DNA of 58,717 nt from CAZJQT01 sp964548655 (GCA_964548655.1 CAZJQT010000003.1:1-58717), one strand, 5' to 3'. Numbered from the stretch's first letter, positions 15,275 to 24,457 are shown. Notes: generated by a model from the letters alone, not told the origin. A program made the numbers and translations.

Positions 15275-16117
15275 ATGCACACTAGTCCGGAACGACCTAC
15301 CGTTTTAAATTATGAAGATACCATAGTGCCACTGGTCCCTGATGTAGATGACCCTAGTAACATTAACCCTGTTTGTCTTGAAGTCCTAAAATATCAGCTG
15401 CGCGTTGAGGACCACACACCCTCATATCGTATTTTTAGTCAGATTAATCCTGATCTTCAGGCCGATAGTGTCTATGCCCGCAATGTTAATGTATGGGAAG
15501 CTCATGAGGAACGACATGCCGAGCAATTGTCTTTAGTTGTTCGACATTTTGATCCCGAATTTCCTGATCGGTTTGACGATAGAAAACAACAGCTTCAGCT
15601 TCACGATCGTTTCGGTAGGTATAGTCGTGTGGTTAAGGCGCTAATACTATCCCTAAACCCTCAACTGGCTACTTGTGTGGTTGGCTATGCTGGTTATAAA
15701 AATGAATTGATGACAGGTTACTCCTATGCCGCTGTCATGGAATTAGCTGACCATCCTTTGCTATGCAGGACACTGCCACCAATCAGGCGCCAGGAACCAC
15801 AGCACGCCAAAGTTTACGAAGAGCGAATAGTGGAGTTATTGGACGGTTCACCTCGCCTACAAAAACAAACCAGAACTATAGTTGGCCGCATGAATAAGAT
15901 TGTCGGCGAAGATTATCGTGGTCAGCAAGAAGCCGACTTTGTCATACGCGCTTTGTTTGGCAATAAGCGCATGAAGGGTGCCGTTGATAAAATAGACGCT
16001 AGACTCAGTGATATACCGGGTATGAAAGGGCTACGACCGCTTAGAACTCGCGTGGGTGCTGCCATGAACCGTAGCCAACCCGATACTTTTTTGCGTAGAA
16101 TAGTAACCAATGCCTAA
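15275..16117 (+). CDS. Ferritin-like diiron protein, possibly acyl-ACP-desaturase related
   Basis: A 280-residue helical protein with motifs that look like a diiron centre: an early RVEDHTPSY, then WEAHEERHAEQL (about residues 72-83) and, in the second half, RRQEPQHAKVYEERIVELL (about 172-190). The WxxxEExRHxxxL pattern recalls acyl-ACP desaturases of the plant/mycobacterial DesA type, where two Glu-Glu-x-x-His units bind iron. The second unit is weaker here (EPQH). It lies between the envelope operon and a polysaccharide deacetylase. Extended -10 TGGCATAAT (15257-15265) sits 9 nt before the ATG. Function inferred only from motifs. Confidence 0.55.
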   Translation: MHTSPERPTVLNYEDTIVPLVPDVDDPSNINPVCLEVLKYQLRVEDHTPSYRIFSQINPDLQADSVYARNVNVWEAHEERHAEQLSLVVRHFDPEFPDRFDDRKQQLQLHDRFGRYSRVVKALILSLNPQLATCVVGYAGYKNELMTGYSYAAVMELADHPLLCRTLPPIRRQEPQHAKVYEERIVELLDGSPRLQKQTRTIVGRMNKIVGEDYRGQQEADFVIRALFGNKRMKGAVDKIDARLSDIPGMKGLRPLRTRVGAAMNRSQPDTFLRRIVTNA

Positions 16118-17057
16118 ACAATCTAAAAAGAATACTAAGACTAATTCAAAATCCAAGACGTTTTTTGGACTATTGATCAATAAGAAACAAATAGCTAAAA
16201 ACAAAACAATTCACCTAAGATGGCCGCGAGCAAGACGTTATCTAAGTACCTTTACACAGTACCAGAATTTATTTACAGCGTTGGCGGTTATGATAATGTG
16301 TTTTGCCTGGTATGGATTCAGACCCATAAATCCAGCTATTAACCTACAGAAGTCTAGCTCTGACACCAAAAGTCTTGAACAGTTCTTGAACGATAAAATC
16401 ACAAGCGTTTCCAAAACAGCCGTGCCAAGTGTGCCAAAAATTGCTAATTGCCATTCTCATCCTTGTGTAGCCCTGACGTTTGATGATGGCCCCGAAAGCG
16501 ATACAACTCCCATAGTTTTGAACGCTTTGGAGCACGGCCAAGCAGTCGCGACTTTTTTTGTCATTGGCTATAAAGTGGCTGGTCACGAACCTGTTTTGGC
16601 TAGAATGCAAAACGACGGCTACGAAATAGGCAATCATACCTGGAATCATGCCAATTTAACAAAATTAACCGCCCAACAAATTAAGGACGAACTAGATCAA
16701 ACCAATCAAGCCCTGATTAAGGCCAATATTAAACCTTCACATATCTTTAGGCCGCCATACGGAGCAGTCAATAAACTGGTTTTGAATGCAGGCTGGCCGG
16801 CAATACTCTGGAACACCGACCCACGTGACTGGTCAACTGATAACCCTCAGGCCGATATTAACGACGTGATTGCCCATGTTAGACCTGGGGCAATTATTGT
16901 CATGCATGACACCAAACGTTCAACCGCGGCCGCCTTACCCGAAATTATTAAGCGCTTAAGACAGCAAGATTACCGTTTTGTGACTATTAGTCAGCTGCTA
17001 CAACTTAGTCCGGATGCGGCCGGTAGTTTCTACAGCGGCAACTCTACCCTTGAGTAG
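16110..17057 (+). CDS. Polysaccharide deacetylase (NodB domain), membrane anchored
   Basis: A 315-residue protein: basic N-terminus, one membrane helix (about residues 52-70), then an extracytoplasmic NodB domain. Visible catalytic motifs are TFDDGP (metal- and base-bearing aspartates), the metal-binding HTWNH, RPPYGAVN, the DPRDW segment and IIVMHD. Such enzymes remove acetyl groups from peptidoglycan or other N-acetylated polysaccharides and protect against lysozyme. It overlaps the preceding gene by 8 nt, so both belong to one transcript. Confidence 0.93.
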   Translation: MPKQSKKNTKTNSKSKTFFGLLINKKQIAKNKTIHLRWPRARRYLSTFTQYQNLFTALAVMIMCFAWYGFRPINPAINLQKSSSDTKSLEQFLNDKITSVSKTAVPSVPKIANCHSHPCVALTFDDGPESDTTPIVLNALEHGQAVATFFVIGYKVAGHEPVLARMQNDGYEIGNHTWNHANLTKLTAQQIKDELDQTNQALIKANIKPSHIFRPPYGAVNKLVLNAGWPAILWNTDPRDWSTDNPQADINDVIAHVRPGAIIVMHDTKRSTAAALPEIIKRLRQQDYRFVTISQLLQLSPDAAGSFYSGNSTLE

Positions 17058-17087
17058 AGCCTGACGACACCTTATACTAAACCAGAT

Positions 17088-20000
17088 ATGAAGCGCTACA
17101 ATCCTAAAGAGGTTGAGCCCAAATGGCAGAAGATTTGGGATGAAACCGGAGTCTATACTGCAGATTTAGGCAGCGACAAGCCCAAATACATTGCTATGAG
17201 CATGTTCAACTACCCCAGCGGGGCCGGTATTCATATTGGTCATGCCATGAATTACACCATTAGCGATGTCAAAGCTCGCTTCAAGCGCCAGCAAGGCTAC
17301 GAGAGTTATCATCCAGTGGGCTGGGATGCTTTTGGCTTGCCGGCTGAAAACTACGCTATTAAAGCTGGTGTTTCACCTCAGGAAAGCATGGCCACAATAA
17401 TTCCTAGCTATCATAAGCAATACAAAGCTATGGGTTGGAGCAACGACTGGGAGAAAGAAATCTCTACTCATCTTCCAGAGTATTACAAGTGGACACAGTG
17501 GATCTTCAGCGAAATGTTCCGCCACAAGCTGGCTTATCAAGATTCCAGAATGCAGTGGTGGTGTACAAAATGCCAAACAGTATTGGCCAACGAACAAGTC
17601 ATAGACGGCAAGTGCTGGCGCCATGACGGACCGGATGATCTGATTGTCGAGAAAAAGGAAGTCAAACAGTGGTTTTTCAAAATCACTGACTACGCTGATG
17701 AGCTACTGGAAGCTATTGATGAGTTAGATTGGACTGAAAGTGTTAAATTAGCGCAGAAAAATTGGATCGGCCGCAGCGTGGGCGCCGAAATAAAGTTCAA
17801 GGTTGACGGCTCAAAAGAAACAATCGATGTCTTTACTACTCGGCCTGATACTCTCTTTGGTGCCGCTTTTGTAGTTCTGGCACCAGAGCATGACCTGGTC
17901 AAAAAGATTACAACCAAAGCCCGGCATGCCAAAGTTGAAAACTACATTAAAGCTACTCAGAAAAAGACGGAAATCGAACGTCAGGAGAATAAAGAAAAAA
18001 CAGGCGTGTTCACTGGTAGCTACGCCATCAACCCTGCAAATAATAAACAGATTCCAATCTGGGTTGCAGACTTTGTGCTAGGAGGTTATGGCACAGGGGC
18101 CGTCTTTGGTGATGCTCATGACGAGCGTGATATAGCCTTTGCAAAAAAGTTCAATATACCAGTTTTCATGACAGTTGAGCCGGTTGCAATTCGAGAAGAT
18201 GCCCAGAATAAGAAAACCGATGTAAAAAAAGATAAGATTGTCGCTGTAGTCACAAACGACGAGGACGAACTATTAACAATAAACTGGGGATCAAAACTAG
18301 GAGGCCGACTATTCATTGGTGGCACAGTTGAAGGTAAAGAGTCTCCAGAGACCACCGCTTTACGAGAAGTTAAAGAAGAAACTGGTTATGCTGATCTAGA
18401 AGTAGAGGAGGTGAGTGAAGAAACATTCCACTACAAATATTATGCATTTTCTAAGCAAGAGACCCATGAAACAGATGTAAAATTCGTAAAACTAAGGCTA
18501 AAAACCAATAAGCAAGTCGCCCAAAAGCTAGATGAGTCAGAGAAAAATAATTTCAATGTAGAGTGGGTTTCCAAAGCCCAAGCGGAAAAAGAAATTACCG
18601 AACCGCTTCATCATTACGGTTTCGACAAATTTATATTGGGAGCGGCCTTCACGGGCGAGGGTATATTGTTTAACTCTGGTAAGTACGACGGCATGAGTAC
18701 TTTTGAGGCACGGGAGAAGATTGTTGCTGACCTTGCCGGTCAGATCGGCGACAAAACGGTTGATGTTGAATTTGAAAATAATGGTGAACCAATCTTTATC
18801 CAGAAAACTGATAGTAGTGCTGTCAAAAAGGACCAACCATTTGTTGAACGTGAAGCTATCCTGGCTATTGTCAAGCATTGGAAAGAGGATAAATACATTG
18901 GGCTCAAATGGAAGAAAGTCGACTGGCAGACGGTTATAACTGGTGGTGTAGAGGCTGGCCAGTCAGCTGAGGAAGCAGCTCTTCGTGAAATTCAAGAAGA
19001 AACCGGTTACTTGAATCCGGTACTAAAGCGTAATCTGGGTAAAATACATGCCAGATTTTTCCACGTGCCAAAAAATGAAAATCGCCTGGCTCACTTCAAT
19101 TGCCTGTATTTCGAATTGACCGATGATAAACATTTGCCAATCTCCAAAGACGAACAACAGAATCATGAAGTAGTTTGGCTGAGCAAAAAAGAAATGGAAA
19201 AATTTCGCTTACCGGCTAGCCAGCGATATGTCTGGGACATTTTAACCGAGAAAGCTGGCATAGCTAAGACTGTAGTTAATTATCGCATGCGTGATTGGAG
19301 CGTTAGTCGCCAGCGCTACTGGGGGGCGCCAATTCCGATTGTAAATTGCCCAAAGTGTGGCACAGTTTTGGTACCAGATGAGGATCTGCCGGTTGTACTG
19401 CCGGTTTTGGATGATTTCCAGCCCAGTGGTGATGGCCGCAGCGCTTTAGCGCGGGCAACCGACTGGCTCAAAACGACTTGCCCTGAATGTGGCGGGCCAG
19501 CCGAACGTGAAACCGACACCCTGGATACCTACATCTGTAGTAGTTGGTATATGTACAGATATTTTGATCCGCATAATCAAGAGCAGATATTTGATAGCAA
19601 CATTGTCAAAAAGTGGGAACCAATTGATTTCTATAATGGGGCTGATCACGCCACCGCTCATCTGTTATATGCGCGTTTTATTGGCCACTTTTTCAAAAAA
19701 CTTGGCTTGGTTAACAAACCAGAACCGTTTAAGCAATTTTTATTCAACGGCAAGGTCACCGCTAGTGACGGAAGCGCTTTTTCCAAATCAAAAGGCAATG
19801 GCATTGATCCGTTAGAAATTATCAACAGCGGTTACGGCGCTGATGCCCTTAGAACGTATTTGATGTTTGCGGCCCCGCTTGAGTTTGGTGCTCGCTGGGA
19901 CCCACAAGGCGTGCCAGGGACTCACCGATTCTTGTCGAGGATCTGGAATTTGGTTCAGGAATACCAGCAAGTTAGCGCCGCTAAAACTCCAGACGATCAG

Positions 20001-20486
20001 GCCAAAGCTATGTTGCGCGTGACGAACCAAATGATTAAAAAAGTCACTGTAGATATAGAGGAAAACCGCTATAACACGGCTATCGCCGCTAGCATGAGCG
20101 CCGTCAATGACTTATATAGGCTTAAAGTCGAGAGTTTTCATAAAAATGAAGTTTGGCAACAGGCGCTTGATAGCCTCGTGGCTTGTGTAGCACCGTTTGC
20201 GCCCCATATTGCCGATGAACTGTGGCGTCAACTTGGCCATACTACTTCTGTTCAAGTCGACACCTGGCCCAATTGGGACGATAAGCTTATTGGTAGCGAT
20301 ACGATGACCATCGTCATCCAAGTTAACGGCAAGCTTCGCGGTGAGATTAGTGTTGCGAAAGACGCCGAAGAAAAAGCAATTGTTTCAGCTGCAAAGAAAG
20401 ACAAAAAAGTAGCTGGCTATTTGAAAGACACAAACATCAAAAAGACCATCTACGTACCAGGCAAATTAGTCAATTTTGTAATCTAA
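17088..20486 (+). CDS. leuS: Leucyl-tRNA synthetase with two Nudix domains inserted in the CP1 region
   Basis: A 1132-residue class I synthetase that charges tRNA-Leu; bacterial LeuRS is normally 800-870. HIGH is at residues 49-52 and the KMSKS loop is FSKSK at 898-902. Zinc-binding CTKC and CPKC/CPEC pairs are present. The CP1 editing domain begins normally (GTGAVFGDAHDERD) but is interrupted by a Nudix domain at about 381-512 (REVKEETGY at 426-434, full Nudix box) and, after AFTGEGILFNSGKYDG, by a second at about 595-725 (REIQEETGY at 633-641, with the preceding conserved E replaced by Q). VNYRMRDWSVSRQRYWG then resumes the LeuRS core. The frame is open throughout. TATACT lies 9 nt before the ATG. 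Confidence 0.95.
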   Translation: MKRYNPKEVEPKWQKIWDETGVYTADLGSDKPKYIAMSMFNYPSGAGIHIGHAMNYTISDVKARFKRQQGYESYHPVGWDAFGLPAENYAIKAGVSPQESMATIIPSYHKQYKAMGWSNDWEKEISTHLPEYYKWTQWIFSEMFRHKLAYQDSRMQWWCTKCQTVLANEQVIDGKCWRHDGPDDLIVEKKEVKQWFFKITDYADELLEAIDELDWTESVKLAQKNWIGRSVGAEIKFKVDGSKETIDVFTTRPDTLFGAAFVVLAPEHDLVKKITTKARHAKVENYIKATQKKTEIERQENKEKTGVFTGSYAINPANNKQIPIWVADFVLGGYGTGAVFGDAHDERDIAFAKKFNIPVFMTVEPVAIREDAQNKKTDVKKDKIVAVVTNDEDELLTINWGSKLGGRLFIGGTVEGKESPETTALREVKEETGYADLEVEEVSEETFHYKYYAFSKQETHETDVKFVKLRLKTNKQVAQKLDESEKNNFNVEWVSKAQAEKEITEPLHHYGFDKFILGAAFTGEGILFNSGKYDGMSTFEAREKIVADLAGQIGDKTVDVEFENNGEPIFIQKTDSSAVKKDQPFVEREAILAIVKHWKEDKYIGLKWKKVDWQTVITGGVEAGQSAEEAALREIQEETGYLNPVLKRNLGKIHARFFHVPKNENRLAHFNCLYFELTDDKHLPISKDEQQNHEVVWLSKKEMEKFRLPASQRYVWDILTEKAGIAKTVVNYRMRDWSVSRQRYWGAPIPIVNCPKCGTVLVPDEDLPVVLPVLDDFQPSGDGRSALARATDWLKTTCPECGGPAERETDTLDTYICSSWYMYRYFDPHNQEQIFDSNIVKKWEPIDFYNGADHATAHLLYARFIGHFFKKLGLVNKPEPFKQFLFNGKVTASDGSAFSKSKGNGIDPLEIINSGYGADALRTYLMFAAPLEFGARWDPQGVPGTHRFLSRIWNLVQEYQQVSAAKTPDDQAKAMLRVTNQMIKKVTVDIEENRYNTAIAASMSAVNDLYRLKVESFHKNEVWQQALDSLVACVAPFAPHIADELWRQLGHTTSVQVDTWPNWDDKLIGSDTMTIVIQVNGKLRGEISVAKDAEEKAIVSAAKKDKKVAGYLKDTNIKKTIYVPGKLVNFVI

Positions 20487-20492
20487 ACTATT

Positions 20493-20888
20493 TTAAGAGC
20501 CAGAATCTGAAGGCGCGAGCGTGGCGCCAGTAGTATCTGGCTGGGTGGCTGCAAGAACAGGCTCAACAAGATTTTTACCCTTATTAGCTTCATCGGCCAC
20601 GTGACCAAGAGGCATACTATTTAGATCTTTTGTTCGTTGCACCAGCGCATCATAGTCACAGACGTTATTAGGATTAACTATACTTAACTCTTGATTAAGA
20701 GTTAAGCCACTTAAAGTTACCACGGTGGTAGCAACCTCAGCGCAGGGTTCAGCAGATCGGCTCGGCCGAGGAGTGTCTTCAGGCCCAGACAAGACGTAAA
20801 CAGCGGCAAGTGTTGCAAATGTGCCAAAAACTAATACTGACCGGCGTTTAGCTAAACTCCAAGGGTGCTCAGGCTGTAATCCTTTCAT
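20493..20888 (-). CDS. Small membrane-anchored protein of unknown function
   Basis: Unrecognised 131-residue protein. A basic start is followed by one hydrophobic helix (about residues 17-34), then an extracytoplasmic tail with two cysteines and a Thr/Ser/Pro-rich end. It is convergent with leuS (6 bp apart). A consensus promoter lies directly upstream, with the -10 element 8 nt before the ATG, which supports it as a real, leaderless gene. Confidence 0.6.
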   Translation of the reverse strand: MKGLQPEHPWSLAKRRSVLVFGTFATLAAVYVLSGPEDTPRPSRSAEPCAEVATTVVTLSGLTLNQELSIVNPNNVCDYDALVQRTKDLNSMPLGHVADEANKGKNLVEPVLAATQPDTTGATLAPSDSGS

Positions 20889-20896
20889 TAATACAT

Positions 20897-20925
20897 ATTA
20901 TAGTGATATATGTTAATTATGTCAA
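20897..20925 (-). promoter_or_regulatory. Consensus promoter of the gene ending at 20493
   Basis: On the minus strand TTGACA (20925-20920) and TATAAT (20902-20897) are separated by 17 bp. The ATG follows 8 nt after the -10. Confidence 0.85.
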
Positions 20926-21009
20926 ATTTACGACTTGAGTTCTAGATCGTAATGAGTTAAGCTAACCCTAAGATTTACTAATATAATATAACCAGGAGAT
21001 CTGTTCATC

Positions 21010-21165
21010 ATGGGTAAACCGAAGAAACAAACTTCGCCGCGCCGAACCGGAACCCGCCGTAGTCATCTGGTGCTAAAGCTAGCTCGTCGAGTCAACGCTT
21101 CAAGCCCAGTCAAAGTTTTTACCACTAGACGCGAAAGTGGCAAGAAACTGTCCGCCCAGAAATAA
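21010..21165 (+). CDS. rpmF: Ribosomal protein bL32
   Basis: A 51-residue basic protein beginning MGKPKKQTSPRRTGTRRSH, the bL32 pattern of a Pro-Lys-rich start followed by an Arg-rich helix. It is part of the large ribosomal subunit. The usual zinc-binding cysteines of bL32 are absent, as in the zinc-free form of the protein. AGGAG lies upstream of the ATG, and nusB starts 28 bp after the stop, giving an rpmF-nusB-Nudix-rnc operon. Confidence 0.85.
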   Translation: MGKPKKQTSPRRTGTRRSHLVLKLARRVNASSPVKVFTTRRESGKKLSAQK

Positions 21166-21193
21166 TCGCTAGCCCCGAAAGGGATTTAACAAT

Positions 21194-21661
21194 ATGGCTT
21201 CAAACCGACATCTTGGCCGAATCATTAGTCTCCAAACACTTTACGAAGTAGAGTTTAGGACTGAGTGCGGTGATAAAAAACTCAAACTAGATGAGGTTTT
21301 GAAGCGCAACATCAAACGTTACGACAACATGGTCGACGATCAGAGCTTTGTCACTGAGCTCGTCCATAGTGTCAGTGAAAATAGCCAAGATTTGGATAAG
21401 CTGATCCAGCCGATTGCCCCAGACTGGCCAATTGACCAAATAGCCAGGATGGACCGCATTTTGCTAAGAATAGGTGCTAATGAGCTACTACACAGCAAAG
21501 ACGTGCCACCAAAGGTCATCATCAATGAAGCGGTTGAGCTAGCCAAGGCCTTTGGCGGTGACAATTCCAGTAAATTCATCAATGGTGTACTTGGGACTCT
21601 GCTCAAACAAATTGAAGCTAAGACTAAGCCAGCCAAGAAGACTAAGAAGAGTAAATCATGA
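21194..21661 (+). CDS. nusB: Transcription antitermination factor NusB
   Basis: A 155-residue all-helical protein of usual length. The RHLGRIISLQTLYEVEF start, the central DWPIDQIARMDRILLRIGANEL and the PPKVIINEAVELAKAFGGDNSSKFINGVLG block match NusB, which with NusE (uS10) binds boxA RNA to prevent early termination in rRNA operons. The C-terminus is Lys-rich. It forms an ATGA overlap with the following Nudix gene. Confidence 0.94.
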   Translation: MASNRHLGRIISLQTLYEVEFRTECGDKKLKLDEVLKRNIKRYDNMVDDQSFVTELVHSVSENSQDLDKLIQPIAPDWPIDQIARMDRILLRIGANELLHSKDVPPKVIINEAVELAKAFGGDNSSKFINGVLGTLLKQIEAKTKPAKKTKKSKS

Positions 21662-22158
21662 AACGACCCAAACCACTACAAGGCTTTAAAAAATTCGTTG
21701 GTCGCCGCCATCCGGCTATCAGTGAGGTAGTCCGCGAGCCAACGGCTGGTGGCGTCATTTTCCGCCGTAATAAAGCCAATCAGGCGGTTGAGATATTGCT
21801 GATCCAAGACGCCAAAAACCGTTGGACTATACCAAAGGGTCACATTGAAGAAGGTGAAACCGCCAAAGAAACAGCTGAGCGTGAAATCCGTGAAGAAACC
21901 GGACTACAAGAAATGAGAATCTTGAATTGGCTTGGCAAAATTCATTTTAGTTATAGGCGCGTTAATAGTCTGGTGCTCATGACCACCGAAATTTTCCTGG
22001 TTGAAGCCCAAGGTAATTCCAACAAGCTCAAACCAGAAGACTGGATGAATGGCATAAAATGGATGTCAACGGCCGAAGCGCTTGATAAAATAGAGTACGA
22101 CGACATCGGTAAACTGATATTAGTTGCTATGAAAAAAATCCGTACAGGCAAGAACTAG
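21658..22158 (+). CDS. Nudix hydrolase
   Basis: A 166-residue protein with a canonical Nudix box GHIEEGETAKETAEREIREETGL starting near residue 61 (GX5EX7REXXEEXG), which binds Mg2+ and hydrolyses nucleoside diphosphates linked to another group. KGH before the box recalls the diadenosine-polyphosphate hydrolase subgroup. Placed between nusB (4-bp overlap) and rnc (1-bp gap), it is translated as part of an RNA-processing operon. Substrate not established. Confidence 0.92.
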   Translation: MKRPKPLQGFKKFVGRRHPAISEVVREPTAGGVIFRRNKANQAVEILLIQDAKNRWTIPKGHIEEGETAKETAEREIREETGLQEMRILNWLGKIHFSYRRVNSLVLMTTEIFLVEAQGNSNKLKPEDWMNGIKWMSTAEALDKIEYDDIGKLILVAMKKIRTGKN

Positions 22159-22159
22159 C

Positions 22160-22852
22160 ATGCAAGACCTTAACTCATATCAACAATTCGCTCAAGAAGT
22201 TCTTGGCGTAACTTTTACTGATATCAATTTGTTACTTACGGCTTTTACGCACCGTTCCTACGTCAACGAGCATAAGAAAACTGTTTTTGAGCACAATGAG
22301 CGTTTAGAGTTTTTGGGTGATGCCGTCCTGGAATTGGTTGCCACTGATTTTCTGTATGACAACCATAAAGAGGCCGAAGGTATTTTGACCAACTGGCGTA
22401 GCGCCTTGGTACGGACGGAGAGTATTAGTGCGGCCGCCACCCGTCTAGGTTTTGAACCTTATCTGCGCTTAAGTCGGGGCGAGAAGCGCGGTTCTGATCG
22501 CGCTCGTGAACAGATCATGGCCAACACTTACGAGGCCGTAGTCGGTGCGCTTTATTTGGACCAGGGACTTGATGCTGCCAAAAGCTTTATAGAAAAAAGC
22601 TTGTTAGTTACCTTTAAAGATATCTTGGATAGTCGTTCCTGGGTCGACCCTAAAAGTAATCTACAGGAGCTAGCCCAAAGCCAAGAAGCTTCAACACCAG
22701 TTTATAAGGTCTTAGCCGAACTGGGCCCTGATCATGACAAAACCTTCACAGTTGGCGTTTATGTCAATGGCAAACTCAAGGGCAAAGGCACTGGTCCTAG
22801 CAAGCAAATGGCCCAAGTTGCCGCCGCCGAACTAGCCCTCAAGCAATATTGA
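22160..22852 (+). CDS. rnc: Ribonuclease III
   Basis: A 230-residue enzyme of normal length that cleaves double-stranded RNA, including rRNA precursors. The RNase III signature NERLEFLGDAVLE (about residues 47-59) carries the catalytic glutamate and aspartate; a second acidic pair lies in the NTYEAVVGALYLD segment (about 122-134). The C-terminal 75 residues form a dsRNA-binding domain with GKGTGPSKQMAQVAAAELAL. Last gene of the rpmF operon. Confidence 0.96.
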   Translation: MQDLNSYQQFAQEVLGVTFTDINLLLTAFTHRSYVNEHKKTVFEHNERLEFLGDAVLELVATDFLYDNHKEAEGILTNWRSALVRTESISAAATRLGFEPYLRLSRGEKRGSDRAREQIMANTYEAVVGALYLDQGLDAAKSFIEKSLLVTFKDILDSRSWVDPKSNLQELAQSQEASTPVYKVLAELGPDHDKTFTVGVYVNGKLKGKGTGPSKQMAQVAAAELALKQY

Positions 22853-22936
22853 ACATGTCATCGCGTTCTTATCTGTCTTATGCTTGCATAAAACAATAAC
22901 AGGAGTATAAAAAGAAGCAATGTCAAAGGAGATGAT

Positions 22937-23767
22937 ATGAGAGAACGTGATCCGCTCAAGATTACTGGTCGACTGCTGCTTGCTTCAGGGGCATTATTTT
23001 TAGGTGGTGTTTCGATGAACATAGGAGCTGAGAGAGGACTGGCCGACAAAACTCATCTATCAGCCGAAGGACTTAATGGGTTAGGGGATGGTTTAGCAGC
23101 TCTAGGATTTTTGGGAACTGTATCTATGGGCGGTGAATACTTGGCGGAACGCGACCGCAAGCGAAGAATCGATCATGAGGCTGAGCTAGGCGAACTACGA
23201 GCTAAAAATAATACTATGCCAGCTGAGATTCTACATGAAAAACTCCCACCGGTTGCCAACGCACAGTTTGCCGCTAAAAAGCTCCTGCATTTTCAAGAAT
23301 ATCCTAGCCGCGTGGTTGCAGAAAAATTAAAGCAAGGTCCGTTTAATAGGGGAAATAGTCACGAGATTATCATGGCTATGCTACCTTACGGCGTTACTAA
23401 TATTTCGGAGCTTTGGGAAGAATTTGATGTAGAGGCAGTCGCCGGAACTATGTGGTCACCTCTGCTCAGACGAAAAATACACCGTAACGACCATGGAGTA
23501 GTAGACGAGATCGAGGCTGGGGAAGCGCTCTGGAAGTCTGTTGATGCAGTTGTTGAGCTCTTTATTGAGAAGCCAGGCAAGGAGTCATATGTGGGTTGGG
23601 CCAGTCAACTTCTAGATGAGCTTGCACCATTAGATCAGACGGCTGAGAGTACGCCAGGTTGTTATGATGGAAAACATTGGTTTGATGTTATTCGCAGAAT
23701 GGCTATTGATCGTGCTGGAGGTTACTCTGAGCTATATGACAGAGACCTTGTCCGTGAAACCGCCTAA
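22937..23767 (+). CDS. Membrane protein of unknown function
   Basis: Unrecognised 276-residue protein. Two hydrophobic stretches near the N-terminus (about residues 12-30 and 49-66) could form a membrane hairpin, followed by a soluble, helical C-terminal domain of about 200 residues with a charged linker (ERDRKRRIDHEAELGELR). AAAGGAG precedes the ATG. Directly downstream is the promoter of rpsP. No known family seen. Confidence 0.6.
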   Translation: MRERDPLKITGRLLLASGALFLGGVSMNIGAERGLADKTHLSAEGLNGLGDGLAALGFLGTVSMGGEYLAERDRKRRIDHEAELGELRAKNNTMPAEILHEKLPPVANAQFAAKKLLHFQEYPSRVVAEKLKQGPFNRGNSHEIIMAMLPYGVTNISELWEEFDVEAVAGTMWSPLLRRKIHRNDHGVVDEIEAGEALWKSVDAVVELFIEKPGKESYVGWASQLLDELAPLDQTAESTPGCYDGKHWFDVIRRMAIDRAGGYSELYDRDLVRETA

Positions 23768-23773
23768 GAACAG

Positions 23774-23802
23774 TTGACAACAGAGGCGCTTATCTGTAGA
23801 AT
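23774..23802 (+). promoter_or_regulatory. Promoter of the rpsP-khpA operon
   Basis: TTGACA at 23774-23779 and TAGAAT at 23797-23802, spacer 17 bp. The predicted leader before rpsP is about 45 nt and has only a weak AGAGAG Shine-Dalgarno-like stretch. Confidence 0.8.
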
Positions 23803-23855
23803 ACCCAAGATTGTTTGATAGTTACTAAGCATAGAAAGAGAGTCGTTTTAATTTA

Positions 23856-24425
23856 ATGTTAGCTATTCGTTATCAACGCACCGGCCGTAAAGGTCACGCC
23901 CAGTTCAGGGTTATTGTTCAAGATTCACGCCGCAGCCCTAGCAGCGGACAACTGGTTGCTCAGATTGGTCACGTCGATCCACATACTAAGGCCGTAACGC
24001 TTGATAAGGAAAAGGCTAAATTTTATTTAGATAATGGTGCCCAACCATCAGATAGAGTGGCCCGAATGTTCAAAAGTGAAGGTGTTAAATTACCAACTTG
24101 GGTAACTATTACTAACACCCAAAAACGAGCCATTAAAAATCCTGAAAAATTACGCAAAAACCGCCCAGCAGGCGTTGAGGCACCACCAAGCAAAGAAGAA
24201 AAAGCCGCCGAGGCCGCTGAAGAAGCTGAAACTGTAAAAGCCGAGAACTTAGCTGAACAACCTCACCCTGAACAAGCCGTGGCAGAAACCAGCGAAGAGT
24301 CTGCAACTGAAGATGTCGCTGCCGTTCCAGCAGCCGATGAACCATCAGAACAAGCTGACGAAACAAACCATGAAGAGGCAGCAGAAACCGAGACCCCAGA
24401 AGCACCAGTTGAAGAGCCAAAATAA
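23856..24425 (+). CDS. rpsP: Ribosomal protein bS16 with long acidic tail
   Basis: A 189-residue protein whose first 85 residues are bS16 (MLAIRYQRTGRKGHAQFRVI, then GHVDPHTK and the helix with PSDRVARMF). bS16 is a small-subunit assembly protein normally of 75-90 residues. Here a basic linker is followed from about residue 112 by some 75 residues made mostly of Glu, Ala, Pro and Thr. KhpA next door has a similar acidic tail. The order rpsP-khpA-...-trmD follows the classic rpsP operon. Confidence 0.95.
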   Translation: MLAIRYQRTGRKGHAQFRVIVQDSRRSPSSGQLVAQIGHVDPHTKAVTLDKEKAKFYLDNGAQPSDRVARMFKSEGVKLPTWVTITNTQKRAIKNPEKLRKNRPAGVEAPPSKEEKAAEAAEEAETVKAENLAEQPHPEQAVAETSEESATEDVAAVPAADEPSEQADETNHEEAAETETPEAPVEEPK

Positions 24426-24457
24426 CATTCTGATATACTGAAACCGGAGGAGAGACT

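Noticed and set aside
18228..19260. Nudix inserts in leuS as an assembly join or intein
   Set aside because: The frame is open across both, LeuRS motifs resume correctly on each side, codon use looks like the host gene, and no intein splice motifs are present.
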